DNA of 64,000 bases. Source: Parerythrobacter_A sp963838735 (GTDB lineage Bacteria; Pseudomonadota; Alphaproteobacteria; Sphingomonadales; Sphingomonadaceae). The notes under the pieces were generated by a model. The model saw only the letters and a list, made by a program, of their open reading frames with translations. It searched no databases and was not told where the DNA came from. Both the position numbers and the translations under genes were made by a program. Numbering within the stretch: position 1 is the first letter of the stretch; each line of letters opens with the position of its first letter. The stretch spans positions 62,001 through 126,000 of the forward strand of contig CAWISG010000001.1 of NCBI GenBank assembly GCA_963838735.1. Direction: 5' to 3'. Shown here one piece after another: positions 1-8,763 of the stretch.

Positions 1-737
1 GTTAGTATACTGGCTTTAGCAGTTGTCCAGATTATTGCGTCAAAGCTATGTCGTCCACTGTTTATTAGGCTAGATAACGTTTGGTGAGTCAGTGCCGTTT
101 TCCCGTTCCCTCCTTCACCCAGAATCGTAACTACTGGATATCTTCCGTCGATCTTTTGGACAAGAGATTTTTCTAAATCCGGGCGAGGTAGAAAACCGGT
201 ATCGTCGTACTCTGCTGATGGCAAATTATGAATAACTTCGTGGTCATTTTCGCTATCTAAAAACTGAATACTTCGATTTCCAAATGCTGCCGGATCGGAT
301 GCAAATTCCAAATATGATTTATTTAATTCCGGCCATAATTTTGGTCGACGAGCAAGATCTTGAGCGAATGCAAAACCTTTTGAGTATTGGTCGACTTGTA
401 AAGGTCGAGCGTGCATAACACTGTTCCGGATACTTACCATCGAGTTAAAAGTTGGCCTAAGTTCTAAGTAATAATCCAACTCTAGTTTTGGAATAATATC
501 TTTATGCCGCAGGAGAACGACAAACTTTTCCGCTAGATCAAGCCCGTATAATAAGTCCGTCGGCGAATCCACATCGTAATATACTGATTCAAGAATCTTG
601 ATACGAGATTGTGCTTTACTAAGCTCATCGGGTAGTAGCTCAGGTTCTTTATTCGTATAAAAATTTATCTTGCGTATTATATCTAGTTCTAGAGAGTCGA
701 ATAGTATAAACAAGGCGACCCTTTGATAACTCGCCAT
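1..737 (-). CDS. HEPN-STAND NTPase, N-terminal part (cut by window edge)
   Basis: Open frame of 245 codons with no stop, running off the left edge. It starts at ATG 737-735, with AGGAG at 745-749 on the minus strand at good spacing. Residues 60-130 look helical and contain IRNSVMHARPL; R104-N105-x3-H109 fits the R-[polar]-x3-5-H catalytic motif of HEPN ribonucleases (Swt1-like type). Residues 201-215 hold a Walker A loop, GEGGNGKT at 207-214, and 232-241 read FDAIIWTTAK, the strand and motif that follow the P-loop in NB-ARC/NACHT STAND NTPases. Inference: a two-part protein with an N-terminal RNase-type effector and a STAND switch, with the sensor repeats expected beyond the edge. Such proteins act in anti-phage defence or toxin-like systems. 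Two counted 60-base lines are 43% and 38% GC, and AT-rich codons (TTA, ATA, AGA) are common, unlike every other gene here, which suggests acquisition by transfer. The fold calls rest on motifs only. Confidence 0.75.
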   Translation of the reverse strand, partial: MASYQRVALFILFDSLELDIIRKINFYTNKEPELLPDELSKAQSRIKILESVYYDVDSPTDLLYGLDLAEKFVVLLRHKDIIPKLELDYYLELRPTFNSMVSIRNSVMHARPLQVDQYSKGFAFAQDLARRPKLWPELNKSYLEFASDPAAFGNRSIQFLDSENDHEVIHNLPSAEYDDTGFLPRPDLEKSLVQKIDGRYPVVTILGEGGNGKTALTHQTLSSLINSGRHSFDAIIWTTAKASIL

Positions 738-904
738 TTCTTTACTCCTAGAGACCATTTTAAAACGACAGGTAGATCCCTGCGTGCGGTTAATATCATT
801 TCATTTTTAGAATGCTATTTCAAGAAATAATTTAAAGAAGTGTTTCCTACATATCTCGCTTGCGTTAACCAAAATGGTTCCCCCTTTAGAAAGTTAGGTA
901 ACTC
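738..904. other. AT-rich intergenic region between divergent genes
   Basis: 167 bases separate the minus-strand HEPN-STAND gene from the plus-strand HTH pair. It must carry both promoters. The sequence stays AT-rich until about 900 and then switches sharply to GC-rich, so the boundary of the foreign-looking segment probably lies here. I see no tRNA, integrase or direct repeat that would mark an attachment site. Confidence 0.5.
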
Positions 905-1177
905 ATGCCACAAAATTCTCCTCCGCTTGCTCCTACCGGCAGTCCCATAAAATTGGATACCGCCACCGCCACACATGACGCACTAATTCGCCAGCACGGC
1001 CCCTTCATCTCCCCACCCGAACATCCCGACCGGCTCGACCATGCGGCGCGGTGGCTGGCTCATGTGGAGGCGGGGCGGATCGGGGGGCGGTTTGTGGAGG
1101 GGGCCGGGGGTGTTGGTGGCTCTGCCGATGGGGCAGCTGCGTACTCCCGAACCTCCGGTGCGGGAGAGGGGGCGTGA
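905..1177 (+). CDS. hypothetical 90-residue protein, coupled to the HTH gene
   Basis: Starts at ATG 905 with a weak TTAGGT upstream. I do not recognise the family. The first 60 residues are a plausible protein (an HPDRLDHAARWLAHVEAG stretch), while the C-terminal 30 are glycine- and serine-rich and may be a degraded tail. Its TGA at 1175-1177 overlaps a GTG start at 1174 for the next gene (GTGA), so the two are probably translated in a coupled way. It could be a helper of the HTH protein or only a leader reading frame. Confidence 0.45.
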   Translation: MPQNSPPLAPTGSPIKLDTATATHDALIRQHGPFISPPEHPDRLDHAARWLAHVEAGRIGGRFVEGAGGVGGSADGAAAYSRTSGAGEGA

Positions 1178-2487
1178 GCGGGTTGGAGTTTGATGTCGCT
1201 GGTGGCGCTTCGTTGGAGGAGGTCCCAGGCTGCGGTGGGACGGGTCCTTCCGACCCTGCCGCCAATCTCCCCGCACTGATCGCCGATTTGCCGGACGATC
1301 CTGCGCCCACCACCGGGCGCAAGCCGCAGCTCGAGTTCACCCGCGCAGCGCAGGTGGCGTTTCTGGAGGCGCTGGCGGTGACCGGCTCGGTGCGGTCGGC
1401 GGCCAGCCACGCGCAGGTCTCGCGCCAGACGGTCTATCGCGTACGGCGGGCAAACGCGGCCTTGCGGCGCTGCATGGATGCGGCGAAGCTGCAGGCACTG
1501 GCGCGGGCGGAGGACATGCTGGCCGACCGCGCGATCGACGGGGTGGAGGAGAAGGTGTTCTACCACGGCGAGGAAGTCGCCACGCGCCGCCGCTACGATT
1601 CGCGGCTGCTGCTCGCCCATATCGGGCGGCTCGACAAGATGGCGGGGCACGCCGATGTGCGCGCGCTGTCGGACGATTTCGACGCGGTCATGGCGCGCTT
1701 TGCTGCCGGGGAGGAGCTGCCCGATCCCCCCGCGCCCGGTTCCCCGGTGGACGCGCCCGCCGGAAACCCGCCCGCCGAAAATCCGCCTGGACAGTGTAAC
1801 ACCTGTCACATGTCCAACAACGATGCGCGCGAACAGGCCGATGCCGACGCCTATGCCGACGTTGGGGCCGATGCCGATGCTGAGGCCGATGCCCATGCCG
1901 ATGCTGGCGCGGACCCTGCGGCGGAACCGTCCTGCTCCTGCGCCTATGCCGACGACGCGCGCCGCCCGCACTTCCGGCGCGGGCCGGAAGGGCTGGAGCC
2001 GGTGAACAATGCGGGCGGCGGCATGGGGCCGTGCTGCGACGATCCGGACTGGCCCAGATGCCGCGCCTGTCCGCACTACCCGGTAAACGGGCGGGTGATG
2101 GAGGAGATGGCCGAGGCGCGCCCCGCCGATGCGCCCGCGCTGCCGCCGGGCGAGGAAGGCTGGGACATCGAGGAGCGCCAGGTGCAGGCCTTTGCCGCTG
2201 GCGATCCGGAATGGTGGACGGTTGGGCTAGAGGACCGCGATGCGGCGGCGGCTGTAGTCGAGGTAAAGTCGGCGGGGCCGGCTGCGCCCGCGCGGGACGT
2301 TGCGCCGGTGGAGCCTGTGCTCCGTACGCCGTGCCGGGTCGAACCGGTGGACGATGCGCCTGCCTCCACGGTCGACGAACCCTGCGCCCTCGCCAGGCGG
2401 AAGGCGGGCTTCGGTCCGGTTGCCGGGCCAGCCCTGCGCGTCAGGCTGTGGACCGCGGGATATGGCGGTGCGGGAGGCCCGCTCTAG
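1174..2487 (+). CDS. HTH DNA-binding protein, terminase-small-subunit-like, low-complexity tail
   Basis: About 437 residues from GTG 1174, preceded by a purine-rich GGGAGAGGGGG. The frame is open further upstream to 1051, but that stretch is low-complexity and overlaps the previous gene. Residues 45-150 are the conserved part: FTRAAQVAFLEALAVTGSV, then SRQTVYRVRR, a helix-turn-helix, followed by a helical segment with VEEKVFYHGEEVATRRRYD and LLLAHIGRLDKMA. This resembles a DNA-binding protein common in sphingomonads and like phage terminase small subunits. Beyond about residue 180 the protein is proline-, alanine- and aspartate-rich and looks disordered. Function unknown; the tail beyond the HTH block may be poorly conserved. 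Confidence 0.6.
   Translation: MSGLEFDVAGGASLEEVPGCGGTGPSDPAANLPALIADLPDDPAPTTGRKPQLEFTRAAQVAFLEALAVTGSVRSAASHAQVSRQTVYRVRRANAALRRCMDAAKLQALARAEDMLADRAIDGVEEKVFYHGEEVATRRRYDSRLLLAHIGRLDKMAGHADVRALSDDFDAVMARFAAGEELPDPPAPGSPVDAPAGNPPAENPPGQCNTCHMSNNDAREQADADAYADVGADADAEADAHADAGADPAAEPSCSCAYADDARRPHFRRGPEGLEPVNNAGGGMGPCCDDPDWPRCRACPHYPVNGRVMEEMAEARPADAPALPPGEEGWDIEERQVQAFAAGDPEWWTVGLEDRDAAAAVVEVKSAGPAAPARDVAPVEPVLRTPCRVEPVDDAPASTVDEPCALARRKAGFGPVAGPALRVRLWTAGYGGAGGPL
1792..1815 (+). repeat. 24-base motif shared with the trpB-trpA gap
   Basis: CAGTGTAACACCTGTCACATG plus TCC matches, with 22 of 24 bases and in the opposite orientation, the segment at 53192-53215. Here it lies inside the HTH gene reading frame, just before the Ala-Asp repeat, and encodes QCNTCHMS. 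Its meaning is unknown. Confidence 0.5.
1829..1911 (+). repeat. GCCGATGCC-type short tandem repeat inside the HTH gene
   Basis: A run of imperfect 6- and 12-base units built on GCCGATGCC, encoding an alternating Ala-Asp tract (ADADAYADVGADADAEADAH). It looks like slippage-generated low complexity and lies in the disordered C-terminal half of the HTH protein. Confidence 0.7.
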
Positions 2488-2519
2488 GCGTTGTGCCCTG
2501 CTTTGCCAGTTCGGCCCGC

Positions 2520-2669
2520 TCAGTCGGCCTTGCGCTGCTCGCCCATCGCATCGACCGGCCCGGATTTGGGCGGCGCTGCTTCGACGGCGAAGGGCATGGC
2601 CAGCAACACCGCCGCGCCAAGCGCAAAGCCGAAGGCGCCCAGTGCGAACGGATTGGTGGTGTTGGACAT
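2520..2669 (-). CDS. 49-residue single-pass membrane protein
   Basis: A small ORF with ATG at 2669 and TGA at 2520-2522. GGGAG lies 9 bases upstream of the start. It begins MSNTTNPFALGAFGFALGAA and continues with one hydrophobic segment at residues 8-30, then a short polar tail ending in GEQRKAD. The composition, a good ribosome site and GC-rich codon use support a real gene. No family recognised; probably an inner-membrane micropeptide. It reads in the same direction as rlpA, which starts 605 bases away, and faces the HTH gene tail to tail. Confidence 0.55.
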   Translation of the reverse strand: MSNTTNPFALGAFGFALGAAVLLAMPFAVEAAPPKSGPVDAMGEQRKAD

Positions 2670-2773
2670 GACAGGTTTCTCCCGACCGGCCCGGCTAAAT
2701 GCGCGGGCGACGAGGGTGTCCTAGCGGCCCGGAACGTTGCGCGAATGTCCCAAATGGGCCAAGCGCTGCAAAT

Positions 2774-3274
2774 CTAGTCGAGGCGTTCCAGCTTCACGCG
2801 GCCGTGCCCACGCCGGACAAGGCCGATTTCGCTGGCGGCGGCGCGGCTAAGGTCGAGCGTGCGACCCGGCGTGAAGGGGCCACGATCGTTGACGCGCACT
2901 ACCACGCTCTCGCCATTGCGCGGGTTGGTGACGCGCAGCTTGGTGCCGAAAGGCAGTGTCTTGTGCGCCGCCGTCATGGCATTCATGTTGAACCGCTCGC
3001 CATTGGCGGTGCGGCGGCCGTGGAACCGTTTGCCGTAATAGGACGCCACGCCGCTACCTAGCGGGCGGGTTTTCGGCTCGGGCGCGACTTCGACGGGCGG
3101 TTCGATGTCCGCAAGGTCGACGACGTTGCCTTCGGGCTCGGGCGCAGCGGGCAACTCTTCGAACATGGCGAACTGCGCTTCGAACGGCAGTTCGACGGCG
3201 TCTTCCGGCATGGCGGCAGACACGGGCGCCACGAGAACGGCGGCTGCGACAAGGAGGCGGGTGGAGAAAGACAT
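2774..3274 (-). CDS. rlpA: septal ring lytic transglycosylase RlpA family lipoprotein-like protein
   Basis: 166 residues. RlpA-type proteins cleave glycan strands that lack stem peptides, usually at the septum. An N-terminal signal peptide (about residues 1-20, ending APVSAA) carries no cysteine lipobox, so it is probably secreted to the periplasm. After an acidic, proline-rich linker, the double-psi beta-barrel occupies about 75-165: ASYYGKRFHGRRTANGERF, AAHKTLPFGT and VRVNDRGPF hold the conserved His and catalytic Asp region. There is no C-terminal SPOR domain, unlike longer RlpA proteins, so septal targeting is uncertain. Stands alone between the micropeptide and argG. Confidence 0.85.
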   Translation of the reverse strand: MSFSTRLLVAAAVLVAPVSAAMPEDAVELPFEAQFAMFEELPAAPEPEGNVVDLADIEPPVEVAPEPKTRPLGSGVASYYGKRFHGRRTANGERFNMNAMTAAHKTLPFGTKLRVTNPRNGESVVVRVNDRGPFTPGRTLDLSRAAASEIGLVRRGHGRVKLERLD

Positions 3275-3455
3275 GCGACGTATCCGATAAGGGCGCGCTC
3301 TGGCGGCGCTCGATGCCGGGTGGTTACGGGTGAAACCGTCCTATGCCAAACGTGCGCCTCAGCTGGCCGACGATCGAGGGCAGCTTGCCGTCAACCGGAC
3401 TGCGATTTGCGACGACCGGTAGATATATTCGCTGCAATCGGGAACTCGAACACAG

Positions 3456-4724
<1,269 letters not shown>

Positions 4725-4913
4725 GATAACGCGAAAAAGCTCCGGCTGAACGGGGTTTGGTTGAAGAGATACATACGGGGACGGTCAGTGAAAGGGCGTC
4801 AGCAGGAAAACGCTGTTTGTACGAAACGGGAAGACTTCGCCACGAAGGTTAGCAGGGATTGCAGATGTAGGAAAATGGTATCCGCACCGCGGGGGGCTTG
4901 GGCGATAAAAACG

Positions 4914-5115
4914 ATGTGGACCAATCCGCGCAAGATGGCACAGCTCGCGCCGCCGGAACGCAACCGGTGGTTCGATTACCTGCGGGCGTTCTCGATTTTG
5001 TGGTGATGATCGGGCACTGGCTGGTTGCCGCACCCTATGTCGATGCGGGTGGCGGGGTGAAGGGCGAGAACTTGCTCGGTATCCTGATTTGGACGCAATG
5101 GCTGATTTGGCCCGG
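4914..5115 (+). pseudogene. acyltransferase-3 family remnant (frameshifted and truncated)
   Basis: From ATG 4914 one frame reads up to PPERNRWFDYLRAFSILW and stops at 5006. A second frame continues in register with MIGHWLVAAPYVDAGG and GILIWTQWLIW to about 5108. Joined, these match the first ~65 residues of membrane acyltransferases (acyltransferase-3 / HGSNAT-like), whose normal length is about 350-400 residues. The rest is absent; the sequence then passes into the upstream region of the amidase. Both a frameshift and loss of more than 80% of the gene indicate a true pseudogene. Confidence 0.7.
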
Positions 5116-5213
5116 CATCGCGGAAAATTTCGCTGGCAATGTAGGATTTGCGAACCGATATGGTTCGTGAAGCGCAATTCTGCTGCTTCCTTCCCGTTGA
5201 AGGAACCGCCCAT

Positions 5214-5891
5214 ATGCCGACCGATCCCACCACGTACCAGTTCAACCTCGACCCGGCCTGCCGCCCTGCAGCCGCCCCTTTGCACGAGGAATGGTATCCG
5301 CACATTCAGTCTGCCGCCCTGCGCGCCTCGTCCTCGCGCATTTACGATGCCGTGGCGGGTGTGCGGGCCATTGTAATCCACGCCACGGCAGGCGGCAGTT
5401 CATCGGGCGCGGCGAGCGTTATTTTCGACCGGCGTGCCAGCTTTCACTGGCTGGTGCCGGACGAGGACGAGGTGCAACACGGCAAGTTCGTTTGGGCAAC
5501 CTGCCACGAAGCGCGCGCGGCGTGGCATGTCCGCAATGGCGCATGTCATCCGGCGGTGTGCGACGGGGCGGGGCGGATCAATCACCGCTCGCTCGGCGTG
5601 GAAGTGGTCAATCGCCAGAAATCCTCCGACGCCTTTTCCGGTTGGCAGATCGAGGCGACCGCGCGGATCGTGCGCTATGCCTGGGCAAAATATCCCAACC
5701 TGCGCCATGTCGTCAGCCATGCTCGCCTCGACCCGCGCCGACGCAGCGATCCCGGCACGCTGTTCCCGTGGGACCGCTTTCGGGATCTGGTTCTCAACGG
5801 ACCAGAAGAACACAGCGTCGATGAAGCGCAGGAAACGATGCTGCCACCTGTCGCGATCCCGACGCAGCCGTGCTGCATGCCGCCCGGTTAG
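5214..5891 (+). CDS. N-acetylmuramoyl-L-alanine amidase, amidase_2 type
   Basis: 225 residues from ATG 5214, chosen over an upstream in-frame start at 5148 because GAAGGAA lies about 7 bases before it and the upstream extension overlaps the pseudogene. Amidase_2 / PGRP-type zinc amidases cut the bond between MurNAc and L-Ala of peptidoglycan. The sequence shows RAIVIHATAGG (first zinc His), an ASFHWLVP strand, and LGVEVVN then HVVSHARLDPRRRSDPG, where the second zinc His and the conserved K/R-x-DPG motif occur. No signal peptide is obvious, so it may act on imported muropeptides (AmpD-like role) or be exported by another route. Tail to tail with the molybdoenzyme operon, 4 bases apart. Confidence 0.8.
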   Translation: MPTDPTTYQFNLDPACRPAAAPLHEEWYPHIQSAALRASSSRIYDAVAGVRAIVIHATAGGSSSGAASVIFDRRASFHWLVPDEDEVQHGKFVWATCHEARAAWHVRNGACHPAVCDGAGRINHRSLGVEVVNRQKSSDAFSGWQIEATARIVRYAWAKYPNLRHVVSHARLDPRRRSDPGTLFPWDRFRDLVLNGPEEHSVDEAQETMLPPVAIPTQPCCMPPG

Positions 5892-5895
5892 CGCG

Positions 5896-6636
5896 TCAGA
5901 TGCCCGCATACCACTGGTACCCGCGATCTTCCCAATACCCGCCATTGCCGCCTTCGATCTCGGCGAGGCTGTCCACCACCTCGATGCCGGTCAGGTATTT
6001 GGCGTGTTTGTAGCCGAGCTGGCGTTCGATCCTCATACGCAGCGGCGCGCCGTTCTTTTCCGGCACCGGTTCGCCATTCAGCGCGTGGGCAATGATGGTT
6101 TGGGGGTGGTAGGCATCGACCATGTCGACGCTCTCATAATATCGCCCGCCATTATAGGTGTCGGCGCAGCGGAACACGACGAAGCGGCCCGTCTCGCGTA
6201 CTCCGGCGGCGTCAAGCAGGGTGGAGAGTTGCGGGCCGGTCCATTCGCCGATCGCGCTCCATCCTTCCACGCAATCGTGGCGGGTGATCTGGGTACGCTG
6301 GGGCAGGGCGCGAAGTTCGGCAAGCGAATAGCTGCGCGGGTTTTCGACCAGCCCGCCGACCTCGAGCCGCCAGTCCGCGAAGCCGTCTGTCAAGGCGGTG
6401 CGATAGGCGTCGGTATCCACGGTGCGGCTGCCATTGCCGCGAAAGACGGCGGAAATGGCGGAGCGCGGGTATTCGCGGGCCAGTGCCATGCGGTCGGCAA
6501 GGCTGCGGTGAACTTTCTGGTGCCAGCCCTGCGAGGCGCGGAAGAGTGCCTTGCCGGCATCGCTGTCAGCGACTTTGGAACAACCTGCCACGAACAGCGC
6601 ACCCATGCCTGCGATGAAGCCGCGTCGTGTCGTCAT
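5896..6636 (-). CDS. molybdopterin-dependent oxidoreductase, sulfite-oxidase/MsrP-like
   Basis: 246 residues. Residues 2-19 TTRRGFIAGMGALFVAGC combine a twin-arginine signal with a lipobox cysteine (C19), so a Tat-exported lipoprotein is likely. The core at 85-225 is the sulfite oxidase molybdopterin domain: RHDCVEGWSAIGEWTG places the Mo-ligand cysteine at C122, followed by YYESVDM and GAPLRMRIERQLGYKHAKY. Family members reduce or oxidise small S- or N-oxides in the periplasm and are paired with a membrane cytochrome b, which is the next gene (4-base overlap). The substrate cannot be told. Last gene of a five-gene coupled operon. Confidence 0.85.
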   Translation of the reverse strand: MTTRRGFIAGMGALFVAGCSKVADSDAGKALFRASQGWHQKVHRSLADRMALAREYPRSAISAVFRGNGSRTVDTDAYRTALTDGFADWRLEVGGLVENPRSYSLAELRALPQRTQITRHDCVEGWSAIGEWTGPQLSTLLDAAGVRETGRFVVFRCADTYNGGRYYESVDMVDAYHPQTIIAHALNGEPVPEKNGAPLRMRIERQLGYKHAKYLTGIEVVDSLAEIEGGNGGYWEDRGYQWYAGI

Positions 6637-7313
6637 GCCGTGTTCCCGCCCGTTTCACGACCGGTAATCATGCTGCGCATCAGGCGCCACGGTTTGTTGA
6701 GCAGCACCAATGCGACATGCAGCACGAAGAACGCGAACAGCGCGCCGGAACACAGGAAATGCAGCGAACGCGCGCTTTGCCGACCGCCGAACATATCGAC
6801 CAGCCACGGCGCAACCGGTTCGAAGCCGGGACTGATCGCCATGCCGGTCAGCACCATGCCGGGCAGCAGGATGCCGAACACCACACCATAGGCAAGCTTT
6901 TGCAGGAAGTTGTATTTCTCCCCGCTGTCGTGATCGAACTCCAGTCGCGCGTGGGCTTTGATATCCTGCCACACCGCACGCGGTCGCCATTCGCGGCGAT
7001 GGGTGCGCAAATCGCGCCAGAAATGTCCGTTCGCCAGCATGGCGATCCACATCACTAGCAGCCCGACGGCAAAGGGCCACGCCATAAGGATATGCCAGTC
7101 GCGCGCGGCGGCAAGGCTGTAATAGTCCGGGATCGTCATCCAGCCGGGGAAGCGCGGCACGGCCAGCCAGGCATCGGCGGGACTGAAGCCCTTGTCGCCC
7201 CAATAGAGATAGCGATGCGCGTTGGAGATATTGAGGCCGGACATGAACAGCACGACAAGGCACACCAGGTTGATCCAGTGCCACAGCCGGGTGCTGAGCG
7301 CGTGTTTCCTCAT
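6633..7313 (-). CDS. membrane cytochrome b561-type subunit
   Basis: 226 residues with four predicted membrane helices (about 10-30, 70-95, 140-160, 185-210). Heme-ligand candidates are the histidines in STRLWHWINL, ARDWHILMAW, SLHFL and VLHVALV. It resembles the cytochrome b subunit of thiosulfate or formate dehydrogenases and would carry electrons between the quinone pool and the periplasmic molybdoenzyme encoded next. Overlaps both neighbours by 4 bases (ATGA), so synthesis is probably stoichiometric with its partner. Analogous to the MsrP/MsrQ pairing, though the cytochrome family differs from MsrQ. Confidence 0.82.
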   Translation of the reverse strand: MRKHALSTRLWHWINLVCLVVLFMSGLNISNAHRYLYWGDKGFSPADAWLAVPRFPGWMTIPDYYSLAAARDWHILMAWPFAVGLLVMWIAMLANGHFWRDLRTHRREWRPRAVWQDIKAHARLEFDHDSGEKYNFLQKLAYGVVFGILLPGMVLTGMAISPGFEPVAPWLVDMFGGRQSARSLHFLCSGALFAFFVLHVALVLLNKPWRLMRSMITGRETGGNTA

Positions 7314-8089
7314 GCTGCAGCCCCGTGGACGCCGTCTTCGCGAGCCAGATAGATCACATCGCGGGGCTGGTCGAGCAAGTGCTGGCCACTATCGACGAAC
7401 AGCGTCTCGCCGCTCGCCAGTGCGCCGGTGGCAAGGAACAGCGCTGCGTCCGCGATTTCATCCACATCGGTGCGGCGATGCAGCAGGTTGAGGACATGAC
7501 TGCGCTCCGCTTCCGCGTCGTCCTGGTCGTGGCTAGGCAGGATGGCACCGGGGGCAAGGCCGTATATGCAGTCGTCCGGGTTCGCCATAGCCAGCATCGG
7601 AATGGCGGCGGCGGCGGCATGCTTGCTCAGCGTGTAGCTGAAGAAATCGGGATTCGGGTTTTCCAGCTTCTGGTCGGTGAACTGGATCGCGGTGCGTGGA
7701 CCCTTTGCGCACGCATGGTGCAGGAATGCCTGCGTCATGCGGATCGGGGTCTTCGCGTTGATCGCCATGCACCGGTCATAGGTCAGCGGGTCCAGCGCGG
7801 TACCATCGTCGGGCCGGAATATCGCCGCGCAGTTGACCAATACGCGCCAGTCGGGGAGCCGCGCCGCCAGCGCCTCCACCATCCGCACCGCCGCGCTGCC
7901 GTCGGCAAGATCGCAATGAATGGCCTCGGCGCTGGGGAGCTGCGCTGCCAGTGCTTCCGCCGCCTGTGCCGAGGTGCCGTAGTGAATTACCACATGCCAG
8001 CCCGCTGCGCCGAACGCCCGCGCAACGCTCGCGCCCAGCCGCTTGGCAGCACCGGTGACGAGAACAGCAGGGAGGAGGGTGTCGATCAC
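7310..8089 (-). CDS. SDR oxidoreductase, pteridine-reductase-like
   Basis: 259 residues, start GTG at 8089 overlapping the stop of the MOSC gene (GTGA). Rossmann-fold short-chain dehydrogenase: VLVTGAAKRLG at 9-19 matches the TGxxxRxG variant of the glycine motif that is characteristic of pteridine reductases (PTR1/FolM), with LVNCAA near 85 and the catalytic YTLSK. The C-terminal GETLFVDSGQHL matches the usual SDR end. Family members reduce dihydropterins with NADPH. Its place inside a molybdopterin-enzyme operon makes a pterin-related substrate attractive, but that link is inference. Confidence 0.75.
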   Translation of the reverse strand: MIDTLLPAVLVTGAAKRLGASVARAFGAAGWHVVIHYGTSAQAAEALAAQLPSAEAIHCDLADGSAAVRMVEALAARLPDWRVLVNCAAIFRPDDGTALDPLTYDRCMAINAKTPIRMTQAFLHHACAKGPRTAIQFTDQKLENPNPDFFSYTLSKHAAAAAIPMLAMANPDDCIYGLAPGAILPSHDQDDAEAERSHVLNLLHRRTDVDEIADAALFLATGALASGETLFVDSGQHLLDQPRDVIYLAREDGVHGAAA

Positions 8090-8763
8090 GTTCCCATGTA
8101 ATCAGACTGTGCGGGCAAAGGAAAGGGGGTCAACGCACCAGCTTCTCGCGCAATCCGGGCGTCAGCGCCGCGACGTCCGCCAAGTGCGACACGCTCTTCA
8201 AACGTCGCGCCTTTGGGATTGCCCCAGAGCGTTTCGAACGCCTGCGCGACGGTCATTGCGCTGCCGGTGGACACCCGCTCCAAAATATCGCCGGCTTGCG
8301 CAGCGCCGGGTTCGAGCACGCGGAAATACCAGCCGCACCAGCCGCTTTGCAGGATATGCGCGACCATCCCCTTGCGCCTGAAACGGTGTTCGATCTTCCA
8401 GCATGGTTTGCGCGGCTGGCTTACTTCGAGCAGCGCGGTGCCGAGCCGGAAGCGATCGCCAATATGCATGCAGGTTTCGTCGATCCCGCTGGCGACGATG
8501 TTCTCGCCGAATGCATTGTCGGCGGCGAGCAGCGGATGATTGCCAATCTCTTCGCGCCAGCGGGCGTAATGGTCGCGCGGATAAAGATGCACCGTCATGT
8601 GCGGCCCGCCGTGGTTCTTCGCATCGGCCTGCTTATCGCCCGCAAGACCGAGCGGTCCGATAGCGACGCGGCCTGCGACGGGCGCCTTGGCGATGGCGCT
8701 GGTCTCGCCGCCGCGAAACGCCACGGGCCGCCCGACGCACAGCGCAGTAATCGCGACCTTCAT
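8086..8763 (-). CDS. MOSC domain protein, YiiM-like
   Basis: 225 residues. MOSC domains carry sulfur or molybdopterin-bound groups; YiiM-type proteins are linked to N-hydroxylated base detoxification. Visible features: GPLGLAGDKQADAKNHGG near 37-54, FGENIVASGID near 85, and LEVSQPRKPCWKIEHRF near 112-128, which has the conserved cysteine. This fits the full single-domain family length. Overlaps both neighbours by 4 bases. Together with the molybdopterin oxidoreductase and cytochrome it suggests an N- or S-oxide reducing system, but the substrate is unknown. Confidence 0.8.
   Translation of the reverse strand: MKVAITALCVGRPVAFRGGETSAIAKAPVAGRVAIGPLGLAGDKQADAKNHGGPHMTVHLYPRDHYARWREEIGNHPLLAADNAFGENIVASGIDETCMHIGDRFRLGTALLEVSQPRKPCWKIEHRFRRKGMVAHILQSGWCGWYFRVLEPGAAQAGDILERVSTGSAMTVAQAFETLWGNPKGATFEERVALGGRRGADARIAREAGALTPFPLPAQSDYMGT

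Noticed and set aside
1829..1911. Regularly spaced repeats considered as a CRISPR
   Set aside because: Units are 6-12 bases, contiguous and in a coding frame, with no spacers. No CRISPR array was found elsewhere in the window.
1060..2076. A 338-codon minus-strand frame over the HTH gene
   Set aside because: No domain and no ribosome site; repetitive text mirrors the Ala-Asp repeat of the opposite strand.
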